From NCBI RefSeq assembly GCF_016862315.1, contig NZ_BOMS01000009.1:62001-126000 (forward strand): 64,000 bases of DNA, in the 5' to 3' direction. Below are positions 53,456-62,194 of the stretch, in pieces. Position 1 is the first letter of the stretch. Every line of letters starts with the position of its first letter. The position numbers were made by a program, and so were the translations under genes. Under the pieces are notes generated by a model. The model was given only the letters and a program-made list of their open reading frames with translations. It had not been told where the DNA came from and did no database searches. This DNA is from Actinoplanes palleronii (GTDB taxonomy: Bacteria; Actinomycetota; Actinomycetes; Mycobacteriales; Micromonosporaceae).

Positions 53456-54241
53456 ATGCGCATCTCCCCCCGTGGCGCGATCATCGGCGCCGCCACCCTC
53501 GCGCTGATCGGTGCCGCTGCTGTCCCGGCGATGGCGACCACCCACGAGAAGCCGAAGCCCACCGTCGTCCTCGTGCACGGGGCGTTCGCCGACTCGTCCA
53601 GCTGGACCGCGGTGACCCGGCAGCTGCGCAAGGACGGCTATCCGGTCCGGGCGATCGCGAACCCGCTGCGGGGCATCGCCAGCGACGCCGCCTACGTCTC
53701 CAGCTTCCTCAAGGGCATCGACGGCCCGATCGTGCTGGTCGGTCACTCGTACGGTGGTGCGGTCATCGACAACGCGGCGGTCACCGACCCGGACGTGAAG
53801 TCGCTGGTCTTCATCGGCGCCTACGTGCCGGCGAAGGGCGAGACGCTGGGTGAGCTGAACGCGCGGGTCGTCGAGCACCCGGTGCCGGCGCTCCCGGTGG
53901 TGCCGACCGAGGTGCCGGGCGGCGTGGACCTGTCCATCGACCCGGCCCAGTTCCGGGCGGCTTTCGCGGCCGACGTCGACAAAACCGTCGCGGCCGACAT
54001 GGCGATCGCCCAGCGACCGATCTCGGCCGCGGCCTTCGGCGAGCCCAGCGCCGCGGCGGCCTACACCACGATCCCGTCCTGGACGCTGATCACCCGCAAC
54101 GACCAGGCCATCGCCCCCGACCTGCAGCGCTTCATGGCCGCCCGGGCCAAGGCCACGGTAACCGAGGTGAACGCCTCGCACGCCGTCATGGTCAGCAAGC
54201 CGTCCGCCGTCACCAAGATCATCGAGCAGGCCGCCCGCTGA
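53456..54241 (+). CDS. Secreted alpha/beta-hydrolase
   Basis: 261 aa. A signal peptide (IIGAATLALIGAAAVPAMA) covers residues about 8-27. VVLVHGAFADSSSW is the oxyanion-loop segment, GHSYGG carries the nucleophile S98, an acid lies near NDQAIAP (about 216) and the His in ASHAVM (about 240). It is of the small esterase/haloperoxidase-like type (DUF/EstC-like), with substrate unknown. GGAAGG precedes the ATG by about ten bases. It is probably repressed through the 24-bp palindrome; the TetR gene follows on the same strand after a terminator. Confidence 0.9.
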   Translation: MRISPRGAIIGAATLALIGAAAVPAMATTHEKPKPTVVLVHGAFADSSSWTAVTRQLRKDGYPVRAIANPLRGIASDAAYVSSFLKGIDGPIVLVGHSYGGAVIDNAAVTDPDVKSLVFIGAYVPAKGETLGELNARVVEHPVPALPVVPTEVPGGVDLSIDPAQFRAAFAADVDKTVAADMAIAQRPISAAAFGEPSAAAAYTTIPSWTLITRNDQAIAPDLQRFMAARAKATVTEVNASHAVMVSKPSAVTKIIEQAAR

Positions 54242-54249
54242 TCCCCTCC

Positions 54250-54279
54250 GCGCCCGGCGGCAGGTCCGCCGCCGGGCGC
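54250..54279 (+). terminator. Terminator between hydrolase and tetR genes
   Basis: Perfect 12-bp stem gcgcccggcggc (54250-54261) and gccgccgggcgc (54268-54279), loop of six, eight bases after the hydrolase stop. No U-tract. Confidence 0.75.
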
Positions 54280-54329
54280 GCCTCGCGAGCCAATCAATCA
54301 AGATCCCTATTGGGTACGATGGAAATGCG

Positions 54330-54902
54330 ATGACGACGACAGTGACACCGATGCGGCAGCGCATCCTCGATGCGGCGACCGAGTTGTTCTATACCCAGGG
54401 CCTGCGGGCGGTCAGCGCGGAGCGGGTCATCGAGCGGGTCGGCATCACCAAGGTGACGTTCTACCGCTACTTCCGCACCAAGGACGACCTGATCGTGGCG
54501 TATCTCGAGCGCCGGGCCGAGCGGGAGCGCGAGGGCACCCTGGCCGCGCGTGACCACGCCGCCGGTGACGTCGACGCCACGCTGCGCCTGATCTCCGAGG
54601 GGATCGGTGCCGAGGCCTGCTCCCCCGGGTTCCGTGGCTGCCCGTTCATCAACGCGGCCGCCGAGTTCGCCGACCCGGCCCATCCGGTCCGCCAGGTCGT
54701 CGACACGCACCGCGCGTGGTGGAAGGCCATGCTCGAGGAGCTCGTCGGCCACCTCGGCCTGCCCGACCCGGCGACCGTCGCCGACGAGCTGATCATCGCC
54801 CGCGACGGCGCCCTGGTCACCGGCTACCTCGGCGACCCCGCCACGGTCGCCCCGCGCCTCTACGCGATCAGCCAGACGATCCTCGCGGCACACACCCGCT
54901 GA
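54330..54902 (+). CDS. TetR-family transcriptional regulator
   Basis: 190 aa. N-terminal HTH: RQRILDAATELFYTQGLRAVSAERVIERVGITKVTFYRYFRTKDDL (residues about 9-55). The ligand domain contains GFRGCPFINAAAEF, a motif common to a TetR subgroup. ATG 54330 lies eleven bases after a TACGAT -10 box, so the message is almost leaderless. It most likely regulates the hydrolase gene just upstream (operator at 53413), and may sense the hydrolase's substrate or product. The stop codon is in the first unit of a 38-bp tandem repeat. Confidence 0.92.
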   Translation: MTTTVTPMRQRILDAATELFYTQGLRAVSAERVIERVGITKVTFYRYFRTKDDLIVAYLERRAEREREGTLAARDHAAGDVDATLRLISEGIGAEACSPGFRGCPFINAAAEFADPAHPVRQVVDTHRAWWKAMLEELVGHLGLPDPATVADELIIARDGALVTGYLGDPATVAPRLYAISQTILAAHTR

Positions 54903-54980
54903 CCGGAGCCCGCCCACCGGGAGCGGCACACACCCGCTGACCGGAGCCCGCCCGCCGGGAGCGGCACACACCCGCTGACC
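54885..54980. repeat. 38-bp tandem repeat copying the 3' end of tetR
   Basis: Two full units (54885-54922 and 54923-54960) and a partial third (54961-54980) of a sequence starting gcggcacacacccgctga. The first unit holds the last codons and TGA stop of the tetR gene, so the downstream copies are duplications of that gene end. Units one and two differ at one base. Confidence 0.85.
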
Positions 54981-54992
54981 CCCGGCAGGCCG

Positions 54993-57146
54993 TCATCTCT
55001 GGAGCAGCCGGTTCGCCTCCGTGCCCCAGGCCGGCAAACCCTTGCCCGCCACCAGGTCCAGCGCGGCACGCGCCTCCGCCCGTCCCTCCTCCCCTCGACC
55101 GGAACTGATCAGCAGGTCGGCGAGGGCCGTGCGGGCCGGCACCAGCGGCCAGACCGCGCCGACGCGGGTGGCCTCGGCGACGACCGCGCGCAGGCCTGCC
55201 TCGTCGCGGCGCAGCCGGGCCAGGTGGAGCCGGGCGTCGGCCATGGCCAGCGGCAGCCGGTACGGCCGGGCCAGGAAGTGCAGCAGTCGCTCCACCAGCC
55301 CGTCGTGCCGGCCGGCCGCCAGGTCGAGTCCGAAGGCGGTCAGTTCCACCACCGGGCGCAGGCGCTCGTAATCGGCGTCGTCGACCAGCCGGCGACCGGT
55401 GTCCAGCAGTCCGGCCGCGACGTCGGTCCGGTCGGTGTGCAGCGCGCCCTGCGCCCAGTTGAGGCAGGCCCGGGCCCGTTCGCGCGGGTAGCCGGCGAAC
55501 GTGCCGTCGGCCAGCGCCGCCGTGATGGCCGCCCCGGCGTCCGGGTCGCCGGTCTCCAGCGCCAGCGACAGCTGGGCGATCAGCACGGCGAGCCGCGCCG
55601 ACGGGTCGCCGGAGAGCGCGGCCTCGGCGGCCGCTTCGGCGCAGAGGCGCTGGTGCTCGGTCACGTGCCGGCCGACCACGGTGTCCGGGGCGGAGAGCAC
55701 CGCGAGGGCCCGGGCCCGGCGGTCGTGCTGGCGCAGGTACGGCACGGCCCGCTCGATCTCGTCGTACCCCTCGCGGGCGTCACCCTGCTGGCGCAGCATC
55801 CGGCCGAGGGCCAGGCCGAGGTCACCGCGCGCGCCGGGTGGCAGGCGGCGGTCGGCGAGCAGCCGGCGCAGCACCGGGATCGCGTCGGTCTGCGCGACGC
55901 TCTCGATCGCCGAGCGGCCCAGCTTCACCGCGAGCCGGACCCGGACCGGGCGGGGCAGGTCCGGGTAGACCGTGGTCGCCAGCAGGAACCGGGCCGCCGT
56001 CGCGTCGTCGCGTTGCGCCGCGGCGAGGTCGGCCGCCGCCTCCGCGTTGCGGACGTGGTCGGCCGGACTCCCGGCCAGCCGGTAGTGATGCGCGAGCCGC
56101 GCCACCGGGCGGGGTTTCTGCTCCTCCAGCAGCCGCGCGGCCCGCAGGTGCAGCAGCCGGCGGGTGCCCGGCGGCACCAGCTCGTAGACCACCTGCCGGG
56201 CCAGGGTGTGCCGGAACCACAGCCGGCCGTCCCGCTCGTGCAGCAGGCCGGCGTCGCGGGCCTGGGCCAGCGCGGCAGCCACGGTGTGTTCGCCGGCGCC
56301 CAGCACCACGGCGATCGGGTGCGGGTCGGCGGCCGGGCCGATCGCCGCGGCCGCGCCGAGGATCTCCCGCACGGTGTCGCCGAGGTAGCTGAGCCGGCCC
56401 TGGAGCACGTCGCGCAGCAGGGCGGGCACGGCGCCGTCGGGGTGGCGCCGGAACTGCTCGACGTCACCGTCGGTCACCAGTGAGCGCACCACCTCCTCGA
56501 CGAGGAACGGGATGCCGGCCGTCCGTTCGTACAGATGAGTGACGAAGCGGTCGTGGGTGGCCGCGGCCGTGTCGCGAGGGATCAACAGTGAGGTGGCGAG
56601 GGCAGCGACCTCGTCGCGGCCCAGCGGGGTGACCGGGAGCCGGCGGACCGCGGACGGCAACGGGCGAGCGGTGGGTGACTCCCGCATGGTGATCAGGACG
56701 GTCAGGCCGGTCACCGGGTGCGCGGCCAGGTGGTCGACGAGTTCCCGGGTCGCCGGGTCGGCCATCTGGAGATCCTCGAGCGCGACCACGAGCGGGCCCC
56801 GGTCGCGCAGCAGGGCCGCCATCGCGCGGAGCAGCCGGGCCCGGTCGGCGTCCGGGTCGAGCGGCGGCCCGTCGACCAGCGGGCGGGTCAGCCGCAGCCC
56901 GTCGAGCAGCGGACCGAGCGGCTGGGGTTCGCGCAGGTCGTCACAGTGCGCGACGATCACCGGCACCGGGGAGTCGGCGAGCACCTCGGCGACCAGACGT
57001 GTCTTACCGACGCCGGCTTCGCCGGTGAGGACCACCAGGGCGTACGGCTTCGCCAGCTCGGCACGGAGCGCGGTGAGCAACTCCGCGCGGCCCACGAAGG
57101 GCCCGGTGGCGCTGGGCAGGGCGAGTGAAGCGGCTAACGAGGACAC
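54993..57146 (-). CDS. STAND/AfsR-like AAA ATPase with TPR-like region, no HTH found
   Basis: 717 aa from GTG 57146; TATGGT ends eight bases upstream, suggesting a leaderless message. Residues about 18-30 have FVGRAELLTALRAEL and Walker A TGEAGVGKTRLV (near 45), Walker B LVVALEDLQMA (near 125), then the winged-helix-like domain of MalT/LuxR-type regulators (LLYERTAGIPFLVEEVV pattern). Residues about 330-717 are TPR-like helices. Proteins of this kind normally end in a LuxR HTH; none is visible in the last 80 residues. It could be a truncated or HTH-less signalling ATPase. It follows the subtilase gene by 46 bp in the same direction. Confidence 0.78.
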   Translation of the reverse strand: MSSLAASLALPSATGPFVGRAELLTALRAELAKPYALVVLTGEAGVGKTRLVAEVLADSPVPVIVAHCDDLREPQPLGPLLDGLRLTRPLVDGPPLDPDADRARLLRAMAALLRDRGPLVVALEDLQMADPATRELVDHLAAHPVTGLTVLITMRESPTARPLPSAVRRLPVTPLGRDEVAALATSLLIPRDTAAATHDRFVTHLYERTAGIPFLVEEVVRSLVTDGDVEQFRRHPDGAVPALLRDVLQGRLSYLGDTVREILGAAAAIGPAADPHPIAVVLGAGEHTVAAALAQARDAGLLHERDGRLWFRHTLARQVVYELVPPGTRRLLHLRAARLLEEQKPRPVARLAHHYRLAGSPADHVRNAEAAADLAAAQRDDATAARFLLATTVYPDLPRPVRVRLAVKLGRSAIESVAQTDAIPVLRRLLADRRLPPGARGDLGLALGRMLRQQGDAREGYDEIERAVPYLRQHDRRARALAVLSAPDTVVGRHVTEHQRLCAEAAAEAALSGDPSARLAVLIAQLSLALETGDPDAGAAITAALADGTFAGYPRERARACLNWAQGALHTDRTDVAAGLLDTGRRLVDDADYERLRPVVELTAFGLDLAAGRHDGLVERLLHFLARPYRLPLAMADARLHLARLRRDEAGLRAVVAEATRVGAVWPLVPARTALADLLISSGRGEEGRAEARAALDLVAGKGLPAWGTEANRLLQR

Positions 57147-57192
57147 CGCCGGCAACCATAGCGGCCGGCGGTGTCCCCCAGATCAACTCGGC

Positions 57193-60100
57193 TCAACCCG
57201 TGATCGTCACCGGGATGCGCCGGACCACGGTCTTACCGTCGGTGATGGCGACGACACCGTGGTACTGCTGGCCGGCCTGCAGACCGGACCACCGCACGGT
57301 CAGGTCGGTGGTGGCGCCGGCCTTGACCGTGCGCCGGGACGGGCTGACCGTGAACGTCCCGGTGTTCACGCCCGGAGCGCCCGGGGTGATCACCGTGTAG
57401 CTCAGCTGCTGGCTGTTCTGCCCGGCCGGCAGGTTCCACAGGTCGGTCTGCTCCACCACCAGGGTGTAGTCGCCCTCGCCGTCGGGCAGCTGCAGCGTCG
57501 CGGTGTGCGGCAGGTGCATGAACTGCGCGTCGACGAACGCGCCCTTCGCGTCGAAGATCTTGGCGTAGAAGTCGCCGCAGGCGCCCTCCTCGTCGTCGTC
57601 GAAGAAGCAGCGGGTGTACTGCGCGTCGATCCGGACGTTCGGGCCGAGGCTGCCCTTCGGCACGTGGATCTTGGCGACCGTCATGGCCGGCGGCGGCGGG
57701 TTCGGGATGGTGGCGTACTGGTCGTCCCAGGCGTTGCCGATCATGCCGGTGAGGGTGAAGCCGGTGGTGGCGCCCGCGGTGAGCCCGGCCTTCTCGATCT
57801 CGAGCCGGCCCTGCCAGCCGGTCTGCGCCGGGATGGTCAGTGTGCCGCCGGTGCCGGTGCCGGTGACCTTCTCCGGCGCGACCAACTGGGTGTTGTTCAC
57901 CAGGATCGGGCTGCGCACCCGGTGGCCCTGGCTGTCGGCCCAGGTCAGGTTGCCACTGACCGGTACGCCGAACGCGCCGCCGGCGTGGGTGACGGTCAGC
58001 TGGTAGGTGACCGAGGCGCCCGGCTTCACGGTGAAACGCGCCGGGGTGACCGTGACCGTGTAGCCCTTCGGCGCGGCGACCTTCGCGACGTAGGTGCTGG
58101 TGCGCTTGCCGACGTTGGTGACGGTACGCGTGATCGAGCGGGTGCCGACCATGGTGCCGAAGGCGATCGACGGGTAGTTGAGCGCGGCGGGCGGCGTCGC
58201 CGTGATGCCGGTGCAGTCCGGGGCGTACGCCCAGTCGTTGTTGTCCACCCGGCCGGCGTACGCGCCGCAGAGGAAGCCGGCCCACTGCGCGGGGGTGGAC
58301 TCGTAGACCAGTCCGGCGTCGATCGCGGTCGCGGGTACGACCTCGCCCGACCCGTAGTTGAGCGGCGTCGCCTGCTGATCGACGTACGTCAGAGGGTGGC
58401 CTTCATCGGTCTTGTCCCGCGACCCGGTCATCAGCGCGGAGCGGATCGCGGCCGTGTCCCAGCCCGGGTGCTTCGCCTTGACCAGCGCGGCGATCCCGGC
58501 GATGTGCGGTGTCGCCATCGACGTGCCGGACATCATCGTGAACGCGCCGTCGTGCTCGGCCGGCGAGACCGCGGCGACCACGTCGGAGCCGGGCGCCGCG
58601 ATGTCCGGCTTGATCAGGTCGCCGCCGCTGAGCGAGGACGGCCCGGACGACGAGAAGCCGGCCACGGCGGGCGCCTCGACCTTGGTGAACGTGCCGGCGG
58701 AAAGCTTGACCGTCGGCGTGGCGGTGGCGGCGTAGGTGATCAGCGCGGCGCCGGTCGGCACGTCGACGTGCGCGGTGGGCACCGCGTGCAGGTCGGCCAT
58801 CAGCGCGTTCGCGTCCCACTCCGGCTGGTAGAGCACCATGCCGGCCCCGCCGGCCTCCGCGACCACCTGGCTCTTCGAGACGCGTGCCGACTCGCCGCGG
58901 GCGCAGAGCACGATCGTGCCCTTGACCTTGGCCGGGTCCAGGGTGCCGGGCAGGCACATGCTCGCCCAGTAGTCGTCGCCCTCGATGGTCGACGCGGCCC
59001 GGCTGTCGACCAGCGGTGCCGTGCCGCTCGCGGTGCCGATGCCGACACCGGTGTAGGTGCGCCCGTTGCCCAGCGTGATCGTGCGCAGCCAGCGGTGGTC
59101 CTGCTCGGTGGCGGCCACCGTGGTCACCCACGGGGTGGTGTTGTCGACCGAACCGGCGCCCGGTCCGGCGTTGCCCGCGGCGGCGGCCACGAAGACCCCG
59201 GCCGCGGCGGCGTTCAGGAACGCCTCGTCGATCGGGTTCCACGCCTCGCTGTCGTCACCGACCGAGTAGTTGATCACGTCGACACCGTCGGCGACCGCGT
59301 CCTCGATGGCGCCGAGGATGTCGGTCATGCTGCCGACCGCGCCACCGGCGCCGTCCGACCAGAGCGCCTTGTAGATCGAGAGCCGCGCGCCGGGCGCCAT
59401 GCCGCTGATCAGGCCCATGTCCATGCCGGACACGGTGGCGTGCACGCCGCTGAGACCGGCTGCGGTGCTGGCGGTGTGCGTACCGTGGCCGTTGCTGTCG
59501 CGGGGGGACCTGAACTCTTCCGGGTTCAGGGTGGAGAGGGCGTCGTTGTCGTACCAGCGGGCGCCGATCACCTTGTTGTTGCAGCGGGCCGGTTCGTCGG
59601 CGCCGAAGTCGCAGACGCCCGTGAACTTCGCCGCGATCGCCGCGGCGTCCGGGCGCGGCTCGGGCAGCGGCGCGAAACTGGCGCTCTCCGGCCAGTACCC
59701 GCTGTCGATCACCCCGATCACGGTGCCCTCGCCGGCGTGCGCGGCGCCGCCGAAGCCCTGCTGCCACACCCCGGCCCGCCCGCTCAGGCCGAGCTCGTCG
59801 GCGGGCATCGCGAGTTGCGCGGTGACCAGCTTGTCCTCGAGGACCGCGGCCACACCGGGAGTCTTGCGCAGCGTGGCGGCCTGCCCGGTGGTGAGGGTCG
59901 CGGTGAAACCGTTGAAGGTGGTGTCCAGGCTGCGGCCGATGCTGACCCGGGCCGTCTTGGCCACGGCCGCGCGCCGCTCACCGAGATAACCGCGATAGGC
60001 GCCGGCGTCCGCGGTGGTCCGGCTGAGCTTCGCGCCTTGCGGCGCACGGGTCGCTTTCAAACCCTTGACCCCACCGGTGTACGACGCGAGCGGCGCATCC

Positions 60101-60273
60101 GCGAGTCGCACCACGTAGCGGCCGGCGAGGGTGGGCGTGGCCGGCGATTTTCCGTCACCGAGCGGGTCGGCGGCAGCGGGTGACGCCGCGAGTCCGGCCC
60201 CGGCGATCGCGACGAGCAGCACGGCGACGCCGGCCCCCAGCCGCTGGAGGGGATGATCCATGAACGGTTGCAC
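57193..60273 (-). CDS. Secreted subtilisin-like (S8) serine protease with PA insert
   Basis: 1026 aa. Signal peptide ends AAA (about residue 35). An I9-type propeptide precedes the catalytic domain with D190 (GVIDSGYW), H263 (NGHGTHTAS) and S585 (MSGTSMATPH); the long gap between His and Ser contains a PA domain (about 420-530). C-terminal Fn3-like domains follow (ITRTVTNVGKRTSTYVAKVAAP), then a ~230-residue beta-rich end. The architecture is that of plant-cucumisin-like and streptomycete secreted proteases. GTG 60273 is chosen, with a weak GAGAGGA upstream; ATG 60261 is an alternative. General extracellular protein breakdown is likely. Confidence 0.9.
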   Translation of the reverse strand: MQPFMDHPLQRLGAGVAVLLVAIAGAGLAASPAAADPLGDGKSPATPTLAGRYVVRLADAPLASYTGGVKGLKATRAPQGAKLSRTTADAGAYRGYLGERRAAVAKTARVSIGRSLDTTFNGFTATLTTGQAATLRKTPGVAAVLEDKLVTAQLAMPADELGLSGRAGVWQQGFGGAAHAGEGTVIGVIDSGYWPESASFAPLPEPRPDAAAIAAKFTGVCDFGADEPARCNNKVIGARWYDNDALSTLNPEEFRSPRDSNGHGTHTASTAAGLSGVHATVSGMDMGLISGMAPGARLSIYKALWSDGAGGAVGSMTDILGAIEDAVADGVDVINYSVGDDSEAWNPIDEAFLNAAAAGVFVAAAAGNAGPGAGSVDNTTPWVTTVAATEQDHRWLRTITLGNGRTYTGVGIGTASGTAPLVDSRAASTIEGDDYWASMCLPGTLDPAKVKGTIVLCARGESARVSKSQVVAEAGGAGMVLYQPEWDANALMADLHAVPTAHVDVPTGAALITYAATATPTVKLSAGTFTKVEAPAVAGFSSSGPSSLSGGDLIKPDIAAPGSDVVAAVSPAEHDGAFTMMSGTSMATPHIAGIAALVKAKHPGWDTAAIRSALMTGSRDKTDEGHPLTYVDQQATPLNYGSGEVVPATAIDAGLVYESTPAQWAGFLCGAYAGRVDNNDWAYAPDCTGITATPPAALNYPSIAFGTMVGTRSITRTVTNVGKRTSTYVAKVAAPKGYTVTVTPARFTVKPGASVTYQLTVTHAGGAFGVPVSGNLTWADSQGHRVRSPILVNNTQLVAPEKVTGTGTGGTLTIPAQTGWQGRLEIEKAGLTAGATTGFTLTGMIGNAWDDQYATIPNPPPPAMTVAKIHVPKGSLGPNVRIDAQYTRCFFDDDEEGACGDFYAKIFDAKGAFVDAQFMHLPHTATLQLPDGEGDYTLVVEQTDLWNLPAGQNSQQLSYTVITPGAPGVNTGTFTVSPSRRTVKAGATTDLTVRWSGLQAGQQYHGVVAITDGKTVVRRIPVTITG

Positions 60274-60552
60274 AGCAGTGATTCCTCTCCCCCGGCACTC
60301 TTGGCACCGAGCGAGCTGAACCTACGAAGATCGTCGATGCCGCGACCAGCCGGAGAACGGAAACCGGTACCCCGGGAAACAATCTCGTAACCGAACGAGT
60401 CGCTCCCCGTAACAATGCGGCCGGGCCGGCTGATGCGCGGCAGCGAGCGCCGGAAAGCGGCGGGGCACGAGGGCCCACGATGGCCGATCCTCACAAGTCA
60501 TTGACGTATGCAAGATCTTGATCCGCGACCTCGCAGCACATACGCTCCCGCG

Positions 60553-61044
60553 ATGTCCATCAAGGTCGGATGGCGCCCCACGCGCCGACAACTCCTGTTC
60601 GGCGGTCTCGCCGTTGTCGTCGTCGCCGGTGCGGTGACGGCCTGGGCACTGCAGCCGGACCCCGAGCCGCGGCAGCGCGAATACCTCGACGCGACCGCCT
60701 GCCTCCTCACCGACCAGCAGGGGATCAGCAGCTCACAGGCGGCTCCGGTGTGGTCGGCGATGTCCGCCGCCGGGACGGCCCACCTGGTCCGGGTGCAGTA
60801 CCTCGCGGTCAACGGCGAGCAGACCGCCGGCAACGCGAGCACCTACCTGACCTCGCTCGCCGACGGGCGCTGCGGCGTCGTCATCGCCGTCGGCGCCGCT
60901 CAGGTGGCCGCGGTGTCCGACATCGCGAGGACCAGTCCCGCAGTGAGGTTCGCCACCGTCGGCGGCGGCACCGCGGCGGCCAACGTCCAGCTGCTCGCCA
61001 CCGGCGAGCAGGCCAGCGACCTGGTCGCCGCTCTGGCCGGCTGA
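60553..61044 (+). CDS. Membrane-anchored BMP/PBP-like protein (half-size)
   Basis: 163 aa. The TACGCT box ends six bases before ATG 60553, so the message is likely leaderless; an ATG at 60508 is less plausible. Residues about 11-33 are one membrane helix (RRQLLFGGLAVVVVAGAVTAWAL) without a lipobox. The rest has an alpha/beta pattern (LVRVQYLAVNGEQTAGNASTYLTSL, GVVIAVGAAQVAAVSDIA, VRFATVGGG) resembling the first lobe of basic-membrane-protein/periplasmic-binding domains. It is too short to be a complete binding protein. Function unknown. Confidence 0.55.
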   Translation: MSIKVGWRPTRRQLLFGGLAVVVVAGAVTAWALQPDPEPRQREYLDATACLLTDQQGISSSQAAPVWSAMSAAGTAHLVRVQYLAVNGEQTAGNASTYLTSLADGRCGVVIAVGAAQVAAVSDIARTSPAVRFATVGGGTAAANVQLLATGEQASDLVAALAG

Positions 61045-61134
61045 CCCGTTTCTCGGTACGGACGTGAGCCCGCCCCGGGCTACCATCGCCGTCGCGCACC
61101 GCAGTGGTGCCGATCGATCTCGGGGGTACGTGGC

Positions 61135-61899
61135 GTGGTCCGGACAAAAATGCTCATCGGTCTGCTGGCCGGCGGCCTGCTCGTGGCGGCGGCCGGCTGC
61201 ACGGCCGCCGAGCCGGCGCCCGCCGACCCGCTCGCGCAGGTGCGGGCCGCCGCGGCGAAGACCGCCTCGGCCCCGGCGCGGGTGACGATGAGCGTGCCGA
61301 ACGTCGACGTGGCCGGCGGCACCGACCCGGCCGGGCGGGCGCTCACCCTCACGGTGACCACCGACATGGACGGCGAGAAGGTCAAGGAGGAGGTGCGGGT
61401 CCTCGGCGACCAGGCCTACCTGATGCTCGGCAAGTCGGCCTGGCCCGGGCTGGACAAGAAGTTCATCGCGTTCTCCACCGCGGAGTTCGCCACCGCGTCG
61501 ATGGTCCACCTCGGTGACCCGTTCGACCCGACCGGCGCGAAGGGCCTGACCGCCGCGGCCACCAGCGCGCAGCGCACCGCCGACGGCGCCTACACCGGCA
61601 CGATCGACCTCAGCGCCGCGCCCGGTGCGACGTCGCGGGGCCTGGTGCCGGCGACCGCCGAGCAGCTGGAGCGGGCCGGCGACGTGCTGACGGCGATCCC
61701 GTTCGAGGCGTCCGTGGACGGCGAGGGCCGCCTGACCGCGCTGACCCTCAAACTGCCGGCGTACGGCACGGTCCCGGCCTACGACAGCATGAGCCGCTAC
61801 TCGGCCTTCGGTGAGCCGGTCACGGTCACCGCACCCGCCGCCGCGGAGCTGGCCCAGGTCCCCGACGCCCTCCGCAAGCTCCTGACCCACAGCATGTGA
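61135..61899 (+). CDS. Lipoprotein of the LppX/LprAFG type
   Basis: 254 aa from GTG 61135. The lipobox AAGC places the lipidated Cys at 22. The mature part has the beta-sheet/helix pattern of LprG-like proteins: ARVTMSVPNVDVAGG, LTVTTDMDGEKVKEEVRVLGDQAYLML and AELAQVPDALRKLL at the end. LprG/LppX members carry lipids or glycolipids across the cell envelope in mycobacteria; whether that applies here is unknown. No gene partners are obvious. Confidence 0.7.
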   Translation: MVRTKMLIGLLAGGLLVAAAGCTAAEPAPADPLAQVRAAAAKTASAPARVTMSVPNVDVAGGTDPAGRALTLTVTTDMDGEKVKEEVRVLGDQAYLMLGKSAWPGLDKKFIAFSTAEFATASMVHLGDPFDPTGAKGLTAAATSAQRTADGAYTGTIDLSAAPGATSRGLVPATAEQLERAGDVLTAIPFEASVDGEGRLTALTLKLPAYGTVPAYDSMSRYSAFGEPVTVTAPAAAELAQVPDALRKLLTHSM

Positions 61900-61949
61900 C
61901 GTCGCGGCGCGCTCCGCATCCACAGTCACCACGCACGGCGCCCAACCCT

Positions 61950-62081
61950 GAGTGTGTGAAGTTCGGGTGCGGAGCTCGCCGTTACTTCACACACTCGGTT
62001 TTCGGGGGGTGACCGTGCCCACCCGCGGACGTCGCCCCGGAGGGCTTCGCGTTCTGGACGCGCCAGCGGCCAGCGAAGCCC
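61950..62081. repeat. Two intergenic hairpins
   Basis: A perfect 13-bp inverted repeat, gagtgtgtgaagt (61950-61962) and acttcacacactc (61984-61996), with a 21-nt loop, ends in CGGTTTT. About 45 bp downstream a second stem, gggcttcgc (62042-62050) with gcgaagccc (62073-62081), encloses ctgg/ccag. The first may be the terminator of the lipoprotein gene; the second has no assigned role. Short frames here are not credible genes. Confidence 0.6.
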
Positions 62082-62194
62082 GCAGGGGTCCCGGCGGGAG
62101 CGACGGTCCGCACCCCAGCGGACGCACGACATCATGATCTTGATCTTCGGGGTTCGCCGGATCTGTTCGGGAAATTCGCCTCTAGTGTTGACCT

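Noticed and set aside
56539..60183. 1214-codon plus-strand frame opposite the subtilase
   Set aside because: Antisense shadow; the minus-strand protein has an intact catalytic triad.
61926..62137. Frames across the two hairpins
   Set aside because: No start signals and hairpins account for the sequence.
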